Shown here: one piece after another, positions 1 through 9,529 of the stretch
Position numbering within the stretch: position 1 is the stretch's first letter
How the letters are laid out: every line of letters begins with the position of its first letter
NCBI RefSeq assembly: GCF_024171865.1
Contig: NZ_JAMTCN010000007.1
Coordinates: 145,556 to 209,555 of the forward strand
DNA length: 64,000 bases
Reading direction: 5' to 3'
DNA from: Prauserella aidingensis
Lineage (GTDB): Bacteria > Actinomycetota > Actinomycetes > Mycobacteriales > Pseudonocardiaceae
Translations under genes and position numbers: made by a program
The notes under the pieces: model-generated
The model's database searches: none
Told to the model about the DNA's origin: nothing
What the model saw: the letters and a program-made list of their open reading frames with translations, nothing else

Positions 1-34
1 CCGGACCGGCCGGCAGGCGAACGCAGGAGGTGTG

Positions 35-823
35 ATGACCGCACGAACGGGCCCCATCCCGGGCACCGCTGCGTTCGCCCAGGTCGGCCGGCTCACCACG
101 CTGTCGTGGCAGGTGCTGGTCGCGACCCCGCGGCGGCCGTTCCAGTGGCGCGAGTGGATCCAGCAGTGCTGGTTCTTCGCCAGCGTCACGATCCTGCCGA
201 CCGCGCTGGTCGCGATCCCGTTCGGCGCGGTCATCGCGTTGCAGCTGGGATCGCTGACGCAGCAGATCGGCGCACAGTCGTTCACCGGTGCGGCCAGCGC
301 GCTGGCGATCGTGCAACAGGCCAGCCCGCTGATCACGGCGCTGCTCGTCGCGGGTGCGGGCGGCAGCGCCGTGTGCGCCGACATCGGCGCCCGCAAGATC
401 CGCGAGGAGATCGATGCGATGGAGGTGCTCGGGGTCGACCCGATCCAGCGCCTCATCGTGCCGCGGGTGCTCGCGGCGATCGTGGTGTCCGTCCTGCTCA
501 ACGGCCTGGTCAGCGTGGTCGGCGTGCTCGGCGGCTACTTCTTCAACGTCGTCATGCAGGGCGGCACCCCCGGCGCGTACCTGGCCAGCTTCAACGCGCT
601 CGCGCAGTTGCCGGACCTGTGGATCAGCGAGATCAAAGCCGTGATCTACGGCTTCTTCGCGGGCGTGGTCGCCGCGTTCCGGGGACTCAACCCGGCCGGC
701 GGGCCGAAGGGTGTCGGTGATGCGGTGAACCAGGCCGTCGTGATCACGTTCCTGTTGTTGTTCCTCATCAACGTGGTGCTGACCGCCGTGTACCTGCAGA
801 TCGTTCCGCCGAAGGCGTTGTGA
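35..823 (+). CDS. yrbEA: YrbE/MlaE-family ABC permease, first of the Mce operon
   Basis: Integral membrane permease subunit of an Mce lipid importer. With its partner YrbE it should form the inner-membrane channel driven by an MceG-type ATPase, which is not in this window. Several hydrophobic segments are visible, and the family signature EEIDAMEVLG lies near residues 125-134. ATG 35 is preferred over the in-frame GTG 32, because the AGGAGG at 25-30 leaves four bases before ATG but only one before GTG. It is followed after four bases by the second permease. The length (262 aa) is typical. The substrate class, probably sterol, is inferred from the KstD-containing island downstream. Confidence 0.93.
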   Translation: MTARTGPIPGTAAFAQVGRLTTLSWQVLVATPRRPFQWREWIQQCWFFASVTILPTALVAIPFGAVIALQLGSLTQQIGAQSFTGAASALAIVQQASPLITALLVAGAGGSAVCADIGARKIREEIDAMEVLGVDPIQRLIVPRVLAAIVVSVLLNGLVSVVGVLGGYFFNVVMQGGTPGAYLASFNALAQLPDLWISEIKAVIYGFFAGVVAAFRGLNPAGGPKGVGDAVNQAVVITFLLLFLINVVLTAVYLQIVPPKAL

Positions 824-827
824 CGCC

Positions 828-1721
828 ATGACAGCGACCCAGGATCGAGACGCCGCCTCGGAGCCCCGGCCGCCCCGGCGCGACCCGCGCGCCGACGACC
901 GCGTGCTGGAGGCCATCGCGCGGCCGGGGGCCGTGTTCGAAGGCCTCGGCGAACAGCTGCTGTTCTACCTCAAGGTGCTCGCCTGGGTGCCGCGCACGGT
1001 CCGCCGCTACAGCAAGGAGACGCTGCGACTGCTCACCGAGGTGTGCTTCGGCAGCGGTGGGCTCGCCGTTATCGGCGGCACTCTCGGCGTGATGATCGGC
1101 ATGACGCTGTTCACCGGCCTCATCGTCGGCATCCAGGGTTACGCGGCGCTCGAACAGCTCGGCACCGCGGCGCTGACGGGCTTCATCTCGGCCTACTTCA
1201 ACACCCGCGAGGTGGCGCCGCTCGCCGCCGGACTGGCCCTGTCGTCCACGGTCGGCTGCGGTTTCACCGCCCAACTCGGCGCGATGCGGATCTCCGAGGA
1301 GATCGACGCGATGGAGGTCATGGGCATCCCGAGCCTGCCGTACCTCGTCACGACGCGGGTCATCGCCGGTGTCGTGGCCGTGATCCCGCTGTACGCCGTG
1401 GGACTGTTGTCGTCCTATCTGGCCTCCCGTCAGGTGACGATCTGGATGTACGGGCAGTCCGCGGGAACGTACGACCACTACTTCCACCTGTTCCTCCCGC
1501 CGGAGGACGTGCTGTGGTCGTTCCTCAAGGTGATCATCTTCAGCACCATCGTGATCATGTCGCACTGCTTCTACGGCTACTACGCCCGCGGCGGCCCCGC
1601 GGGCGTGGGCGTGGCCGTGGGCCGCGCCGTGCGGACGTCGATCGTGCTGGTCGCGGTGCTGGACTTCTTCCTCAGCCTCGCGATCTGGGGTGCGACGACA
1701 ACGGTCAGGTTGTCCGGATGA
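828..1721 (+). CDS. yrbEB: YrbE/MlaE-family ABC permease, second
   Basis: Second permease of the Mce complex, 297 aa. A hydrophilic N-terminal extension of about 45 residues precedes the membrane core, as is usual for YrbE-B proteins. The signature EEIDAMEVMG is at about residues 157-166, almost the same as in the first permease. Its TGA overlaps the ATG of mceA (ATGA at 1718-1721), so the two are probably translationally coupled. It pairs with the upstream YrbE as a heterodimer in the cytoplasmic membrane. Confidence 0.93.
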   Translation: MTATQDRDAASEPRPPRRDPRADDRVLEAIARPGAVFEGLGEQLLFYLKVLAWVPRTVRRYSKETLRLLTEVCFGSGGLAVIGGTLGVMIGMTLFTGLIVGIQGYAALEQLGTAALTGFISAYFNTREVAPLAAGLALSSTVGCGFTAQLGAMRISEEIDAMEVMGIPSLPYLVTTRVIAGVVAVIPLYAVGLLSSYLASRQVTIWMYGQSAGTYDHYFHLFLPPEDVLWSFLKVIIFSTIVIMSHCFYGYYARGGPAGVGVAVGRAVRTSIVLVAVLDFFLSLAIWGATTTVRLSG

Positions 1722-3142
1722 GTACGCGCAGAGCGGTGGTCCGCAGGCTCGGGCTGCAGGTGCTCGGGCTGGTGTTCCTCGTCGTGGCGGCGCTGTTCGT
1801 CGCCACGACGATCGCGATCTACAACAAGGCGTTCTCCGACGCCGTCTCCGTGCGCCTCGAGACCTCCACCGCGGGCAACCAGCTGCGCAAGGGCGCCGAC
1901 GTCAAGATCCGCGGGATGCGCGTCGGCGAGGTGCGGTCGGTCTCGACCGACGGTGAGAAGGCGATCCTCGACCTGGCCATCGAGCGTGACCGCATCGACG
2001 CCGTTCCCGCGGGCGTGTCTGCGCGGTTGCTGCCGAAGACACTGTTCGGCGAACGGTACGTGGCACTCCAGCCGCCCGAACGGTCCGAAGGCGACGGTGA
2101 GGTCACGCCGCTCGCGGCGGGCGACGTCATCACGCAGGACCGCAGCCGCTCCGCGGTCGAACTGGAGCAGGTGCTGTCCAACGTGCTTCCGCTGCTCCAG
2201 TCGGTGCAGCCGCAGAAGCTGGCCGGCACGCTCTCCTCGGTCTCCGACGCGCTCGAGGGCCGCGGCGAGCAGCTGGGGGACACGCTCGTGGGGCTGTCGG
2301 AGTACCTGAAGGACTTCAACGCGTCGTTGCCGGACCTGTCGCACGACATCACGGCGGCGGCCGACGTGGCCGACATCTACCGCGAGGCGGCTCCCGACTT
2401 CCTCGCCGCGATGCGGGATCTGACCACGACGACGCGCACGATCGTGGAGAAACGCGAGGGACTCGCCGGTGTGTACGAGAGCGTGTCCGGAGCGTCCGGT
2501 GACCTGGAACGCTTCCTCGCCGCCAACGAGCGCAACATCATCCGGCTCACCACGACGTCCCAGCCGACCCTCGACGTGCTCGCCGAGTACGCGCCGCAGT
2601 ACCCGTGCATGTTCCGGCAGTTCGCCGAGGCGGTCCCGAACGCCAAGGCCGCGTTCGGCCACGGCGAGGACGAGATGAACCACGTCGTGATCCGGATGCT
2701 GGCCGACAATCGCGGCAAGTACGAGCCGGGCGTCGACGAACCGCGCTACGACGACAAGCGCGGCCCGCGGTGCTATCCGCAGATGGTCCCGCCGGAACGG
2801 TTCCCGCAGTACCCGCCGGAAGGGCCGCTCAAGGACGGGTCGACGCATCCGGCGCCGTCGAAGAATTCCGGCAGGTTGCCCGGTCCGGTGCTGGGCTACG
2901 ACGTGCCGTTCCCCGCCGACGGTGACGACAAGGCCGCGCTGCAGGGGAACGGGAACGGGGCCTCGGGCGGAGGCGGGACGTCGCCGGGGCGGGTCTCCTC
3001 GCCCGCGAACTCGGCGGCCGAACACCGGCTGATCGGGGTGTTGCAGTCGCCGCACACCGGGATCGCACCGGACGAGTTCCCGGGCTGGGGCGGCGTGCTG
3101 CTCGGCCCGCTGTACCGCGGCGCGACCGTGGAGCTGCGATGA
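1718..3142 (+). CDS. mceA: MceA, Mce-family substrate-binding protein
   Basis: First of six Mce proteins, about 474 aa. A short cytoplasmic N-terminus is followed by one hydrophobic anchor (about residues 10-32), then the MCE domain with motifs such as GADVKIRGMRVGEV, then a long helical region. Mce proteins assemble into a periplasm-spanning tube that carries lipids to the YrbE permeases. The start is ATG 1718, overlapping the permease stop. An open frame continues far upstream, but that part has no Mce character and only shadows yrbEB. The C-terminal 100 residues are Pro/Gly-rich. The next gene starts in an ATGA overlap. Confidence 0.93.
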   Translation: MSTRRAVVRRLGLQVLGLVFLVVAALFVATTIAIYNKAFSDAVSVRLETSTAGNQLRKGADVKIRGMRVGEVRSVSTDGEKAILDLAIERDRIDAVPAGVSARLLPKTLFGERYVALQPPERSEGDGEVTPLAAGDVITQDRSRSAVELEQVLSNVLPLLQSVQPQKLAGTLSSVSDALEGRGEQLGDTLVGLSEYLKDFNASLPDLSHDITAAADVADIYREAAPDFLAAMRDLTTTTRTIVEKREGLAGVYESVSGASGDLERFLAANERNIIRLTTTSQPTLDVLAEYAPQYPCMFRQFAEAVPNAKAAFGHGEDEMNHVVIRMLADNRGKYEPGVDEPRYDDKRGPRCYPQMVPPERFPQYPPEGPLKDGSTHPAPSKNSGRLPGPVLGYDVPFPADGDDKAALQGNGNGASGGGGTSPGRVSSPANSAAEHRLIGVLQSPHTGIAPDEFPGWGGVLLGPLYRGATVELR

Positions 3143-4173
3143 GGAGTATCACAGGCCCGCTGCTGAAGATCTCGGTGTTCGCCGCCGTGACGGTGCTGCT
3201 GACCGGAATCCTGGCCGCGACCGTCGCCAACACGAACTTCGGTGACACCTCGGGCTACACCGCACGATTCGTCGACGTGTCCGGACTGTCCGAGGGTGAC
3301 GACGTCCGGATCGCGGGTGTGAAGGTCGGCCAGGTGACGGCGATCTCCCTCGGCGAGGGCGACCACGCCGAGGTCCGGTTCGACGTCGACGGCGAGCGCA
3401 GGCTCCCGGGGCTCGTGACGGCCACGGTGAAGTACCGCAACCTCATCGGCCAGCGGTACCTGGCCCTCGGCACCGATGTGCCCGAGCGCGGCCACCTCGA
3501 GCCGGGCGGGGTGATCCCGCCCGAACGGACGAGCCCCGCGCTCAACCTGACCGTGCTGTTCAACGGCTTCCAGCCGCTGTTCCGCGCGCTCGATCCGAAG
3601 GAGATCAACCAGCTCTCGTACGAGATCATCCGCGTGTTCCAGGGTGAGGGCGGCACGGTCCGCAGTCTGCTGTCGCACACCGCGTCGCTGACCTCGACCC
3701 TCGCGTCGAAGGACCGGATCATCGGCCGGACCATCGACAACCTCAACCGCGTGCTCGACACCGTCAACTCCCGCACACCCCAGGTGAAGAGCCTCGTCTC
3801 GACGACGCAGCAACTGGTGAGCGGGCTGGCGAAACAGCGGAAACCGATCGGCGAGGCCGTGTCCGGACTCGCCGAACTGACCACGGCGACCCGTGGGTTG
3901 CTCGAGGACGCGCGAGCGCCGCTGCGCAAGGACGTCGCGGCGCTGCGCGAGCTCGCCGGTGGGCTCGCCGGGTCGCGCGAGCTGATCGACGAGGTGCTGA
4001 CGACGCTGCCGGGCCACCTCAACAAGTTCACGCGCGCGGTCAGCTACGGCAGCTGGTTCAACTACTTCCTGTGTGACCTGCGCGGGACGATCGGCATCAA
4101 GGCCCTCAACGTCGAGGTGCCGATCCTGCCGCTGCCCGCGACGCAGCAGCCGGAGAGGTGTCGGACAGAGTGA
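3139..4173 (+). CDS. mceB: MceB, Mce-family protein
   Basis: Second Mce protein, 344 aa, with an N-terminal hydrophobic anchor (about residues 8-28), then the MCE domain (GDDVRIAGVKVGQV near residues 53-66) and a helical C-terminal half. ATG 3139 overlaps the stop of mceA. It is expected to be a subunit of the envelope-spanning lipid-transport tube. The C-terminal region has paired Cys residues (CDLRG and ERCRTE), as seen in several Mce proteins. Confidence 0.92.
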   Translation: MRSITGPLLKISVFAAVTVLLTGILAATVANTNFGDTSGYTARFVDVSGLSEGDDVRIAGVKVGQVTAISLGEGDHAEVRFDVDGERRLPGLVTATVKYRNLIGQRYLALGTDVPERGHLEPGGVIPPERTSPALNLTVLFNGFQPLFRALDPKEINQLSYEIIRVFQGEGGTVRSLLSHTASLTSTLASKDRIIGRTIDNLNRVLDTVNSRTPQVKSLVSTTQQLVSGLAKQRKPIGEAVSGLAELTTATRGLLEDARAPLRKDVAALRELAGGLAGSRELIDEVLTTLPGHLNKFTRAVSYGSWFNYFLCDLRGTIGIKALNVEVPILPLPATQQPERCRTE

Positions 4174-5216
4174 AACCGCTGAAGGAACGCAACCAGGCCG
4201 CGGTGGGAGTCGTGGCGCTCGTGCTGGTGTCCCTCGCGATCGTCACGGCCTACCGGGCCGACGAGATCCCGATCCTCAACGACCGGACGAGCTACGCCGC
4301 GCACTTCGCCGAGTCCGCGGGGCTGGCCGAGGGCAACGACGTGCAACTGGCGGGCGTGAAGGTCGGTGAGGTGGACGAGGTCGTGCTCGACGGCACGCAC
4401 GTGCGCGCGACGTTCTCGCTCGACGGGGTCGACACCTCCAGGATCGGCGACCGGACGAGGGCGTCGATCGAGATCAAGACCCTGCTGGGGGAGAAGTACC
4501 TCGCGCTCCACCCCGAGGGCGAGCCGGCGCAGGACCCGGTCGAGCCGATCCCGGTGGACCGCACCGAGACGCCGTTCGAGCTGCAGGACGCGTTCGACCA
4601 GTTGTCCGGCACGGTCGACGACATCGACACCGACCGGCTCGCGAAGAGTTTCGACGTGGTGGCCGACACGTTCGCCGACACGCCGAAGCCGATGACCGAG
4701 GCGTTGCAGGGACTCTCGGCACTGTCGGAGACCGTGTCGTCGCGGGACGCGGAACTCGGCCGACTGTTGTCGAACACCAACAAGATCACCGGCACGTTGC
4801 GTAGCAGGAACCAGCAGCTGCGCAAGGTGATCGGCGACGGCAACTCGCTGCTGACGGAACTGCAGAACCGGCGGCAGGACATCAACCGGCTGCTGGTCGG
4901 GACCCGGCAGGTCTCGCAGCAGCTGTCCGGGGTCGTCGACGACAACCGCGAGCAACTGAAGCCGGCGCTGACAGAGCTGAGCAAGGTGACGACCGTGCTG
5001 CAGCGCAACCAGGACAACCTGGACCGGAGCCTGGAACTGCTCGCGCCGTTCACCCGGCTCGGCACCAACGTCACCGGCAACGGCCGGTGGTTCGACGGGT
5101 ACATCTGCGGCCTGCTGCCGCCGACGATCAACACCGGCACCGGATACGAGTACAACTCGGAGGGCTGCGTCGGCGACATGGCCGCGCCGGACCAGGGCGT
5201 CGGAGGTGGCCGATGA
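4170..5216 (+). CDS. mceC: MceC, Mce-family protein
   Basis: Third Mce protein. GTG 4170 (GTGA overlap with the mceB stop) is preferred to the in-frame GTG 4158, because the GGAGAGG at 4152-4158 would overlap the earlier start. This gives about 348 aa with an anchor segment VGVVALVLVSLAIV near residues 12-25. The MCE domain includes GNDVQLAGVKVGEV. The C-terminal part is helical with regularly spaced Leu. Two Cys residues near the end (CGLLP, EGCVGD) are typical of MceC-like proteins. Confidence 0.91.
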   Translation: MKPLKERNQAAVGVVALVLVSLAIVTAYRADEIPILNDRTSYAAHFAESAGLAEGNDVQLAGVKVGEVDEVVLDGTHVRATFSLDGVDTSRIGDRTRASIEIKTLLGEKYLALHPEGEPAQDPVEPIPVDRTETPFELQDAFDQLSGTVDDIDTDRLAKSFDVVADTFADTPKPMTEALQGLSALSETVSSRDAELGRLLSNTNKITGTLRSRNQQLRKVIGDGNSLLTELQNRRQDINRLLVGTRQVSQQLSGVVDDNREQLKPALTELSKVTTVLQRNQDNLDRSLELLAPFTRLGTNVTGNGRWFDGYICGLLPPTINTGTGYEYNSEGCVGDMAAPDQGVGGGR

Positions 5217-6394
5217 CGATGGACACCCGCGCGGGCCGGAGCGTCTACCGCTGGCTGGCGACGGCCTGCGTCGCCGCACTGCTGCTGACCGGAGGGGTCT
5301 GGTGGCTCCTCCGCGAAGAGGCGGGCATCCGGCTGACGGCCCACTTCGACCGTGCGGTCGGGCTGTACGCCGGGTCGACGGTGCGGGTGCTCGGCATCGA
5401 GGTCGGTGAGATCACGCGGGTGCAGCCGCAGGGCGAACGCGTCGCGGTGTCCATGCGGGTCGACAGCGGGGTGCGGGTGCCGCGCGACGCGGACGCGGTC
5501 GTCGTCGCGCCCAGTCTGGTCAGCGACCGTTACGTGCAGTTGACGCCGGTGTACGACGGCGGTCCGGTCCTGTCCTCCGGCACGGTCATCGCGCGCGAGC
5601 GCACCGCGACGCCGATGGAGATCGACGACCTGTACGCGAGCCTGGACGAGCTGGCGACCGCGCTGGGGCCCGACGGGGCCAACTCCGACGGGGCGTTGTC
5701 GCGGGTCCTCGACACGACCGCGGCCAACCTCGAGGGCAACGGCCGGAACCTGAACACCACGGTCACGAAACTGTCCGAACTGGCCACGACACTCGACGGT
5801 TCGTCCGAGGACCTGTTCGGCACGGTGCGGAACCTGCAGAAGTTCACCGAGCTGCTCGCGACGAGCGATGCGCAGCTGAACCGGTTCTATCAGCGGCTGG
5901 CCGAGGTGAGCGGGTTCCTGTCCGAGGACTCCGACGACGTCGGCAAGGCGCTGTCGTCACTGGGCGGGGCGCTGGGCAAGGTGAAGGGTTTCGTCGGGGA
6001 GAACCGCACGGCGCTCTCGGACAACATCGGCAAACTCGAAGGCATCACCCAGGTGCTGGTCGACCAGCGCGCCGCGGTGGCCGAGATCGCCGACGTCGCG
6101 CCGCTCGGGCTGTCGAACTTCATCAACTCCTACGACGCCGCGTCCGGGTCGATCGCGATCCGGTACAACTTCAACGAGGTCACCAATCCGCTGATGACGA
6201 CGGCGTGCAAGCTGACGAAGTCGCTGGCCGACCACCGGCTGCCGGCCTCGCTCGACAAGCTCTGCGAGATCCTCGGCCCGGTCGTGGACGGGAAGGCCGA
6301 CCTGCCGTCGGTCTCCCAGCTGCTGGCCTCGATCCAGAGCGGGGAACTGCCCCCGCTGCCGTTGCCGTCGATCATCGCACCGGGAGGCCGGTGA
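5213..6394 (+). CDS. mceD: MceD, Mce-family protein
   Basis: Fourth Mce protein, about 393 aa. The start is ATG 5213 in an ATGA overlap with mceC; the frame is open earlier, but that part lies antiphase within mceC. Residues 13-32 form the anchor (ACVAALLLTGGVWWLL). The MCE domain follows with GSTVRVLGIEVGEI. A long helical segment and a short Pro-rich end complete it. It is expected to act in the lipid-transport tube with the other five Mce proteins. Confidence 0.92.
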   Translation: MTMDTRAGRSVYRWLATACVAALLLTGGVWWLLREEAGIRLTAHFDRAVGLYAGSTVRVLGIEVGEITRVQPQGERVAVSMRVDSGVRVPRDADAVVVAPSLVSDRYVQLTPVYDGGPVLSSGTVIARERTATPMEIDDLYASLDELATALGPDGANSDGALSRVLDTTAANLEGNGRNLNTTVTKLSELATTLDGSSEDLFGTVRNLQKFTELLATSDAQLNRFYQRLAEVSGFLSEDSDDVGKALSSLGGALGKVKGFVGENRTALSDNIGKLEGITQVLVDQRAAVAEIADVAPLGLSNFINSYDAASGSIAIRYNFNEVTNPLMTTACKLTKSLADHRLPASLDKLCEILGPVVDGKADLPSVSQLLASIQSGELPPLPLPSIIAPGGR

Positions 6395-7674
6395 TGACGA
6401 CGACGGCGAGGGTGATGGAGCGGGCGCCCGCCGGTGGGCGCCCCGGACGGGTGCGCCGGATCGTGCACCTGATGTTGGTGTCCCTGTTGTTGCTGGTGGC
6501 GGGGTGCGGCGACGGCGGGTTCTCGGGCCTGTACGGCGCCCCGTTGCCCGGCGGTGCCGACCTCGGGGACCGGCCGTATCGGATCACGGTGCGGTTCCAG
6601 GACGTGCTCGACCTCGTGCCGCAGGCGGCGGTGAAGGTCAACGACGTCGCCGTCGGGCGGGTGGAACGGGTGCGGCTCGCCGACGACGGCACGACCGCGC
6701 TCGCGGACCTCGCTGTGAACGGGGACATCACGCTGCCCGCCAACGCGGAGGCTGAGCTGCGCCAGTCGAGCCTCCTCGGGGAGAAGTTCGTCGAGCTGCG
6801 GCCGCCCGGAGACGGGGGCGGCCGTGGAGCGCTCGACGACGGCGACGTGATCCCGCTCGACCGGACGAACCGCAACCCCCAGGTCGAAGAGGTGCTCGGT
6901 GCGCTGTCGCTGCTGCTCAACGGGGGCGGCGTGGAACAGCTCCGCGACATCGTCGGAGAGCTCAACAACACGTTGGCCGGCAACGAACCGGAACTCAAGG
7001 CGTTGCTCACCCGCGTGGACGAGTTGGCAACCACATTGGATGGACAGCGTGGTGAGATCGTGCGGGCGATCGAGGGCGTGCACCGGTTGTCCGGAACGCT
7101 GTCGAAGCAGCGGGGGCACCTGGCCACGGCGCTCGATCACCTGGAACCCGGGCTGAAGGTCGTCTCCGGTCAGCGCGAGCAGCTGGTCGGCATGCTGACG
7201 TCGCTGCGGAAACTCTCCGGCACCGGCACGCGGGTGGTCGACGCCAGCAAGCAGAGCCTTGTCGCGAACCTGAAGGCGTTGACTCCGACGCTGGAGAAGC
7301 TCGCGGAGGCCGGCGCCGACCTGCCGCAGGCGATGCAGCTGCTGCCCAGCTATCCGATCCCGGTGTTCGGCGAGTCGATCATGCACGGGGACTACGCGAA
7401 CGTGAGCGTACGGCTGGATCTGCAGCTCGACGCGATTCTGGAGAACATTCTCAACGCGCGCAGGCCGCCGGTGCAGCTGCCGCACGACGACGGCACCGGC
7501 GCCGAGGGCGCGATTCCGTTCAACGACGGCACCGCCCCGCCACCGTTGCCGCTGCCCGGCGCCTCGCAGCAGCTGACCGCTCCGCAGGACGGTGGTGAGC
7601 AGGCACCTGTCGGCCACGGTCGTGGCGACGGCGGCGTCGGTGGCTTGGTCGGCGGACTGCTGGGAGGTGGCTGA
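6394..7674 (+). CDS. mceE: MceE lipoprotein (LprN-type)
   Basis: Fifth Mce protein and the lipoprotein member. The basic N-region and hydrophobic core end in the lipobox LVAGC with Cys39 as the lipidation site, followed by GDGGFSGLYG, which is usual for MceE proteins. The MCE domain follows (AAVKVNDVAVGRV). ATG 6394 is chosen because GGAGG at 6383-6387 gives a six-base spacer; GTG 6391 is the other option. The stop of mceD overlaps (TGATG). About 426 aa with a Gly-rich tail. Confidence 0.92.
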   Translation: MTTTARVMERAPAGGRPGRVRRIVHLMLVSLLLLVAGCGDGGFSGLYGAPLPGGADLGDRPYRITVRFQDVLDLVPQAAVKVNDVAVGRVERVRLADDGTTALADLAVNGDITLPANAEAELRQSSLLGEKFVELRPPGDGGGRGALDDGDVIPLDRTNRNPQVEEVLGALSLLLNGGGVEQLRDIVGELNNTLAGNEPELKALLTRVDELATTLDGQRGEIVRAIEGVHRLSGTLSKQRGHLATALDHLEPGLKVVSGQREQLVGMLTSLRKLSGTGTRVVDASKQSLVANLKALTPTLEKLAEAGADLPQAMQLLPSYPIPVFGESIMHGDYANVSVRLDLQLDAILENILNARRPPVQLPHDDGTGAEGAIPFNDGTAPPPLPLPGASQQLTAPQDGGEQAPVGHGRGDGGVGGLVGGLLGGG

Positions 7675-9020
7675 TGCGACTGGAACGCAAGAACCGGGTG
7701 CAGCTGGTGGTGTTCGGCCTCATCTCGCTGCTGGCCGTCGGCTACGCGGGGGGCACGTACGCCGGACTGGACCGGCTGTTCGGCAACCGCGGGTACGTCG
7801 TCCACGTGCAGCTCACCGAGTCGGGCGGCATCTTCGAGAACGCCGAGGTCGCCTACCGCGGGGTGACGGTCGGGCGGGTCGCCGCCCTCCGGCTCGACGG
7901 CGACGGCGTGACCGTCGACCTGGACATCGAGGAGGGCTCCCCGGACATCCCCGCCGACTCCGAGGCCGTCGTCGCCAACCGGTCGGCGGTCGGTGAGCAA
8001 TATGTCGACTTGCGGCCCCGGTCCGGGGACGGGCCGTACCTCGAGCACGGTTCGACCATCGACAGCGAACGGACCGGAACCCCGGTCCCGCCCGGCCGGC
8101 TGTTGCAGAACCTGAACCGGCTCGTGTCCAGTGTGGATCCGAAGTCGCTCCGGACCGTCGTCGACGAGTTCGACACCGCGTTCACCGGGGTGGGCCCGGA
8201 TCTGGGCCGGCTGCTGGACTCGGCGGGGTCACTGACGGCAGGGGCCCGCGAGCACCTGCCGCAGACGGCGACACTGCTGCGGCAGAGCCGGACGGTCCTC
8301 GACACCCAGCGGAGGAACTCGGCGCAACTGCGCTCGATCGCGGGTGGATTCCGCGACATCGCGGCGCAGCTGAAGAAGTCCGACTCCGACCTGAGGACCG
8401 TCGTCGACCAGGCCCCGGCTGCGAGCCGGGAGATCTCGGCACTGCTCGACGAGTCGGGGTCGAGCCTGTCGGTGCTCGTCGCGAACCTGCTGACGACCTC
8501 GCAGGTGCTGGAACCGCGGACCGACGCGCTCGAACACATGCTGGTGGCGCTGCCGATGGTGTCCGGCTTCTCGCGGTCGGTCGTGTCCAACGGTGAAGGG
8601 CATCTCGGCTTCGTGCCCACGTTCTTCGACCCGCACGGCTGCACCAAGGGGTACGAGGGCACCGAGCGCCGTCCCGCGAACGACACGCGGAACACTCCGC
8701 CCAACACCGAGGCCTACTGCGCCGAGCCGCCCGGCAGCCCGAGCAACGTGCGGGGTGCGCAGAACGCGCCGGTGGCGGGTGACCCGGTGCAGGTCCCGGG
8801 CGGCGAGCAGGACCCGTCGGGCGGCTCGGGCGAGGCGCCGGACCGCGACGCGGTGCGCGGCCAAGGACGCGAGAACGGCGAGGGCGGGTTGCCGGGGCTG
8901 CTCGACTTGTCGGCGGGAACCGGGGGCTCGGGGCGCGGCGCGGGCACGGAGCACGGCGGCAGCGCGGACGCCGGGTCGTCCGGCGGCGGACTGGGCGGCC
9001 TGTTGGGGGTGCCGGAATGA
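7674..9020 (+). CDS. mceF: MceF, Mce-family protein
   Basis: Last Mce protein, 448 aa, starting at ATG 7674 in a TGATG overlap with mceE. It has an N-terminal anchor (VVFGLISLLAVGYAGGTYA) and an MCE domain with GIFENAEVAYRGVTVGRV, which is the MceF-type form. After the helical part there is a low-complexity C-terminal tail of about 120 residues, rich in Gly, Ser, Pro and acidic residues. Its stop overlaps the next start (ATGA at 9017). Confidence 0.92.
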   Translation: MRLERKNRVQLVVFGLISLLAVGYAGGTYAGLDRLFGNRGYVVHVQLTESGGIFENAEVAYRGVTVGRVAALRLDGDGVTVDLDIEEGSPDIPADSEAVVANRSAVGEQYVDLRPRSGDGPYLEHGSTIDSERTGTPVPPGRLLQNLNRLVSSVDPKSLRTVVDEFDTAFTGVGPDLGRLLDSAGSLTAGAREHLPQTATLLRQSRTVLDTQRRNSAQLRSIAGGFRDIAAQLKKSDSDLRTVVDQAPAASREISALLDESGSSLSVLVANLLTTSQVLEPRTDALEHMLVALPMVSGFSRSVVSNGEGHLGFVPTFFDPHGCTKGYEGTERRPANDTRNTPPNTEAYCAEPPGSPSNVRGAQNAPVAGDPVQVPGGEQDPSGGSGEAPDRDAVRGQGRENGEGGLPGLLDLSAGTGGSGRGAGTEHGGSADAGSSGGGLGGLLGVPE

Positions 9021-9529
9021 GGCCGGCTGCGCTGTTGCGCGACGTGGTCCGGGACCGTGCGGTGGCCGTGCTGGTCGCCGTCGCCGTGATCGCGGCGCTG
9101 GCGTGCGCGGGTCTGGGCTGGCGCTGGTGGGCCGTCGCCCACGGTGAGCCGGCGACCACCGCGGCGACCCGGGACGCCGCTGTGTCCCAGGGAACCCGTG
9201 CGCTCGACGTGCTCCACACGATCGACCACCGCACCGCCGCCGCGGACCTCGACGCGTGGGCCCGGGTCACGTCGGGGCCGCTGCGCAGCAGGCTGACCGG
9301 CGACCGGGAGCGGCACATCGAGCGTGCGCGGGCCGATGAGACGGTCGCCACCGCCACGGTGACCCGGACGGCACTGTCCGAACTGGACACCGGGAAGGGG
9401 ACGGCGCGGCTGCTCGCCGTCGTGGACACCGACGTCGGCGACGAGCGCCGGCGCAGCACGCTGATCGCATCGCTGACACGGAAGGACGGCCGGTGGACCG
9501 TGTCGAACGTGCAGGCGGTGGGATCGTGA
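9017..9529 (+). CDS. Mce-associated membrane protein (Mas-type), first
   Basis: A 170-aa protein with one N-terminal transmembrane segment (about residues 14-36) and an extracytoplasmic domain resembling NTF2-like Mce-associated proteins, which follow mceF in most actinobacterial mce operons. It includes the family-like pattern ALDVLHTIDHRTAAADLDAW. Such proteins are thought to stabilise Mce complexes. Start and stop overlap both neighbours (ATGA, GTGA), so it belongs to the mce operon. Assignment rests on context and architecture. Confidence 0.85.
   Translation: MRPAALLRDVVRDRAVAVLVAVAVIAALACAGLGWRWWAVAHGEPATTAATRDAAVSQGTRALDVLHTIDHRTAAADLDAWARVTSGPLRSRLTGDRERHIERARADETVATATVTRTALSELDTGKGTARLLAVVDTDVGDERRRSTLIASLTRKDGRWTVSNVQAVGS

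Noticed and set aside
1043..1717. N-terminal extension of MceA
   Set aside because: The frame is open but overlaps yrbEB in another phase and lacks Mce features; ATG 1718 in the ATGA overlap is the normal start.
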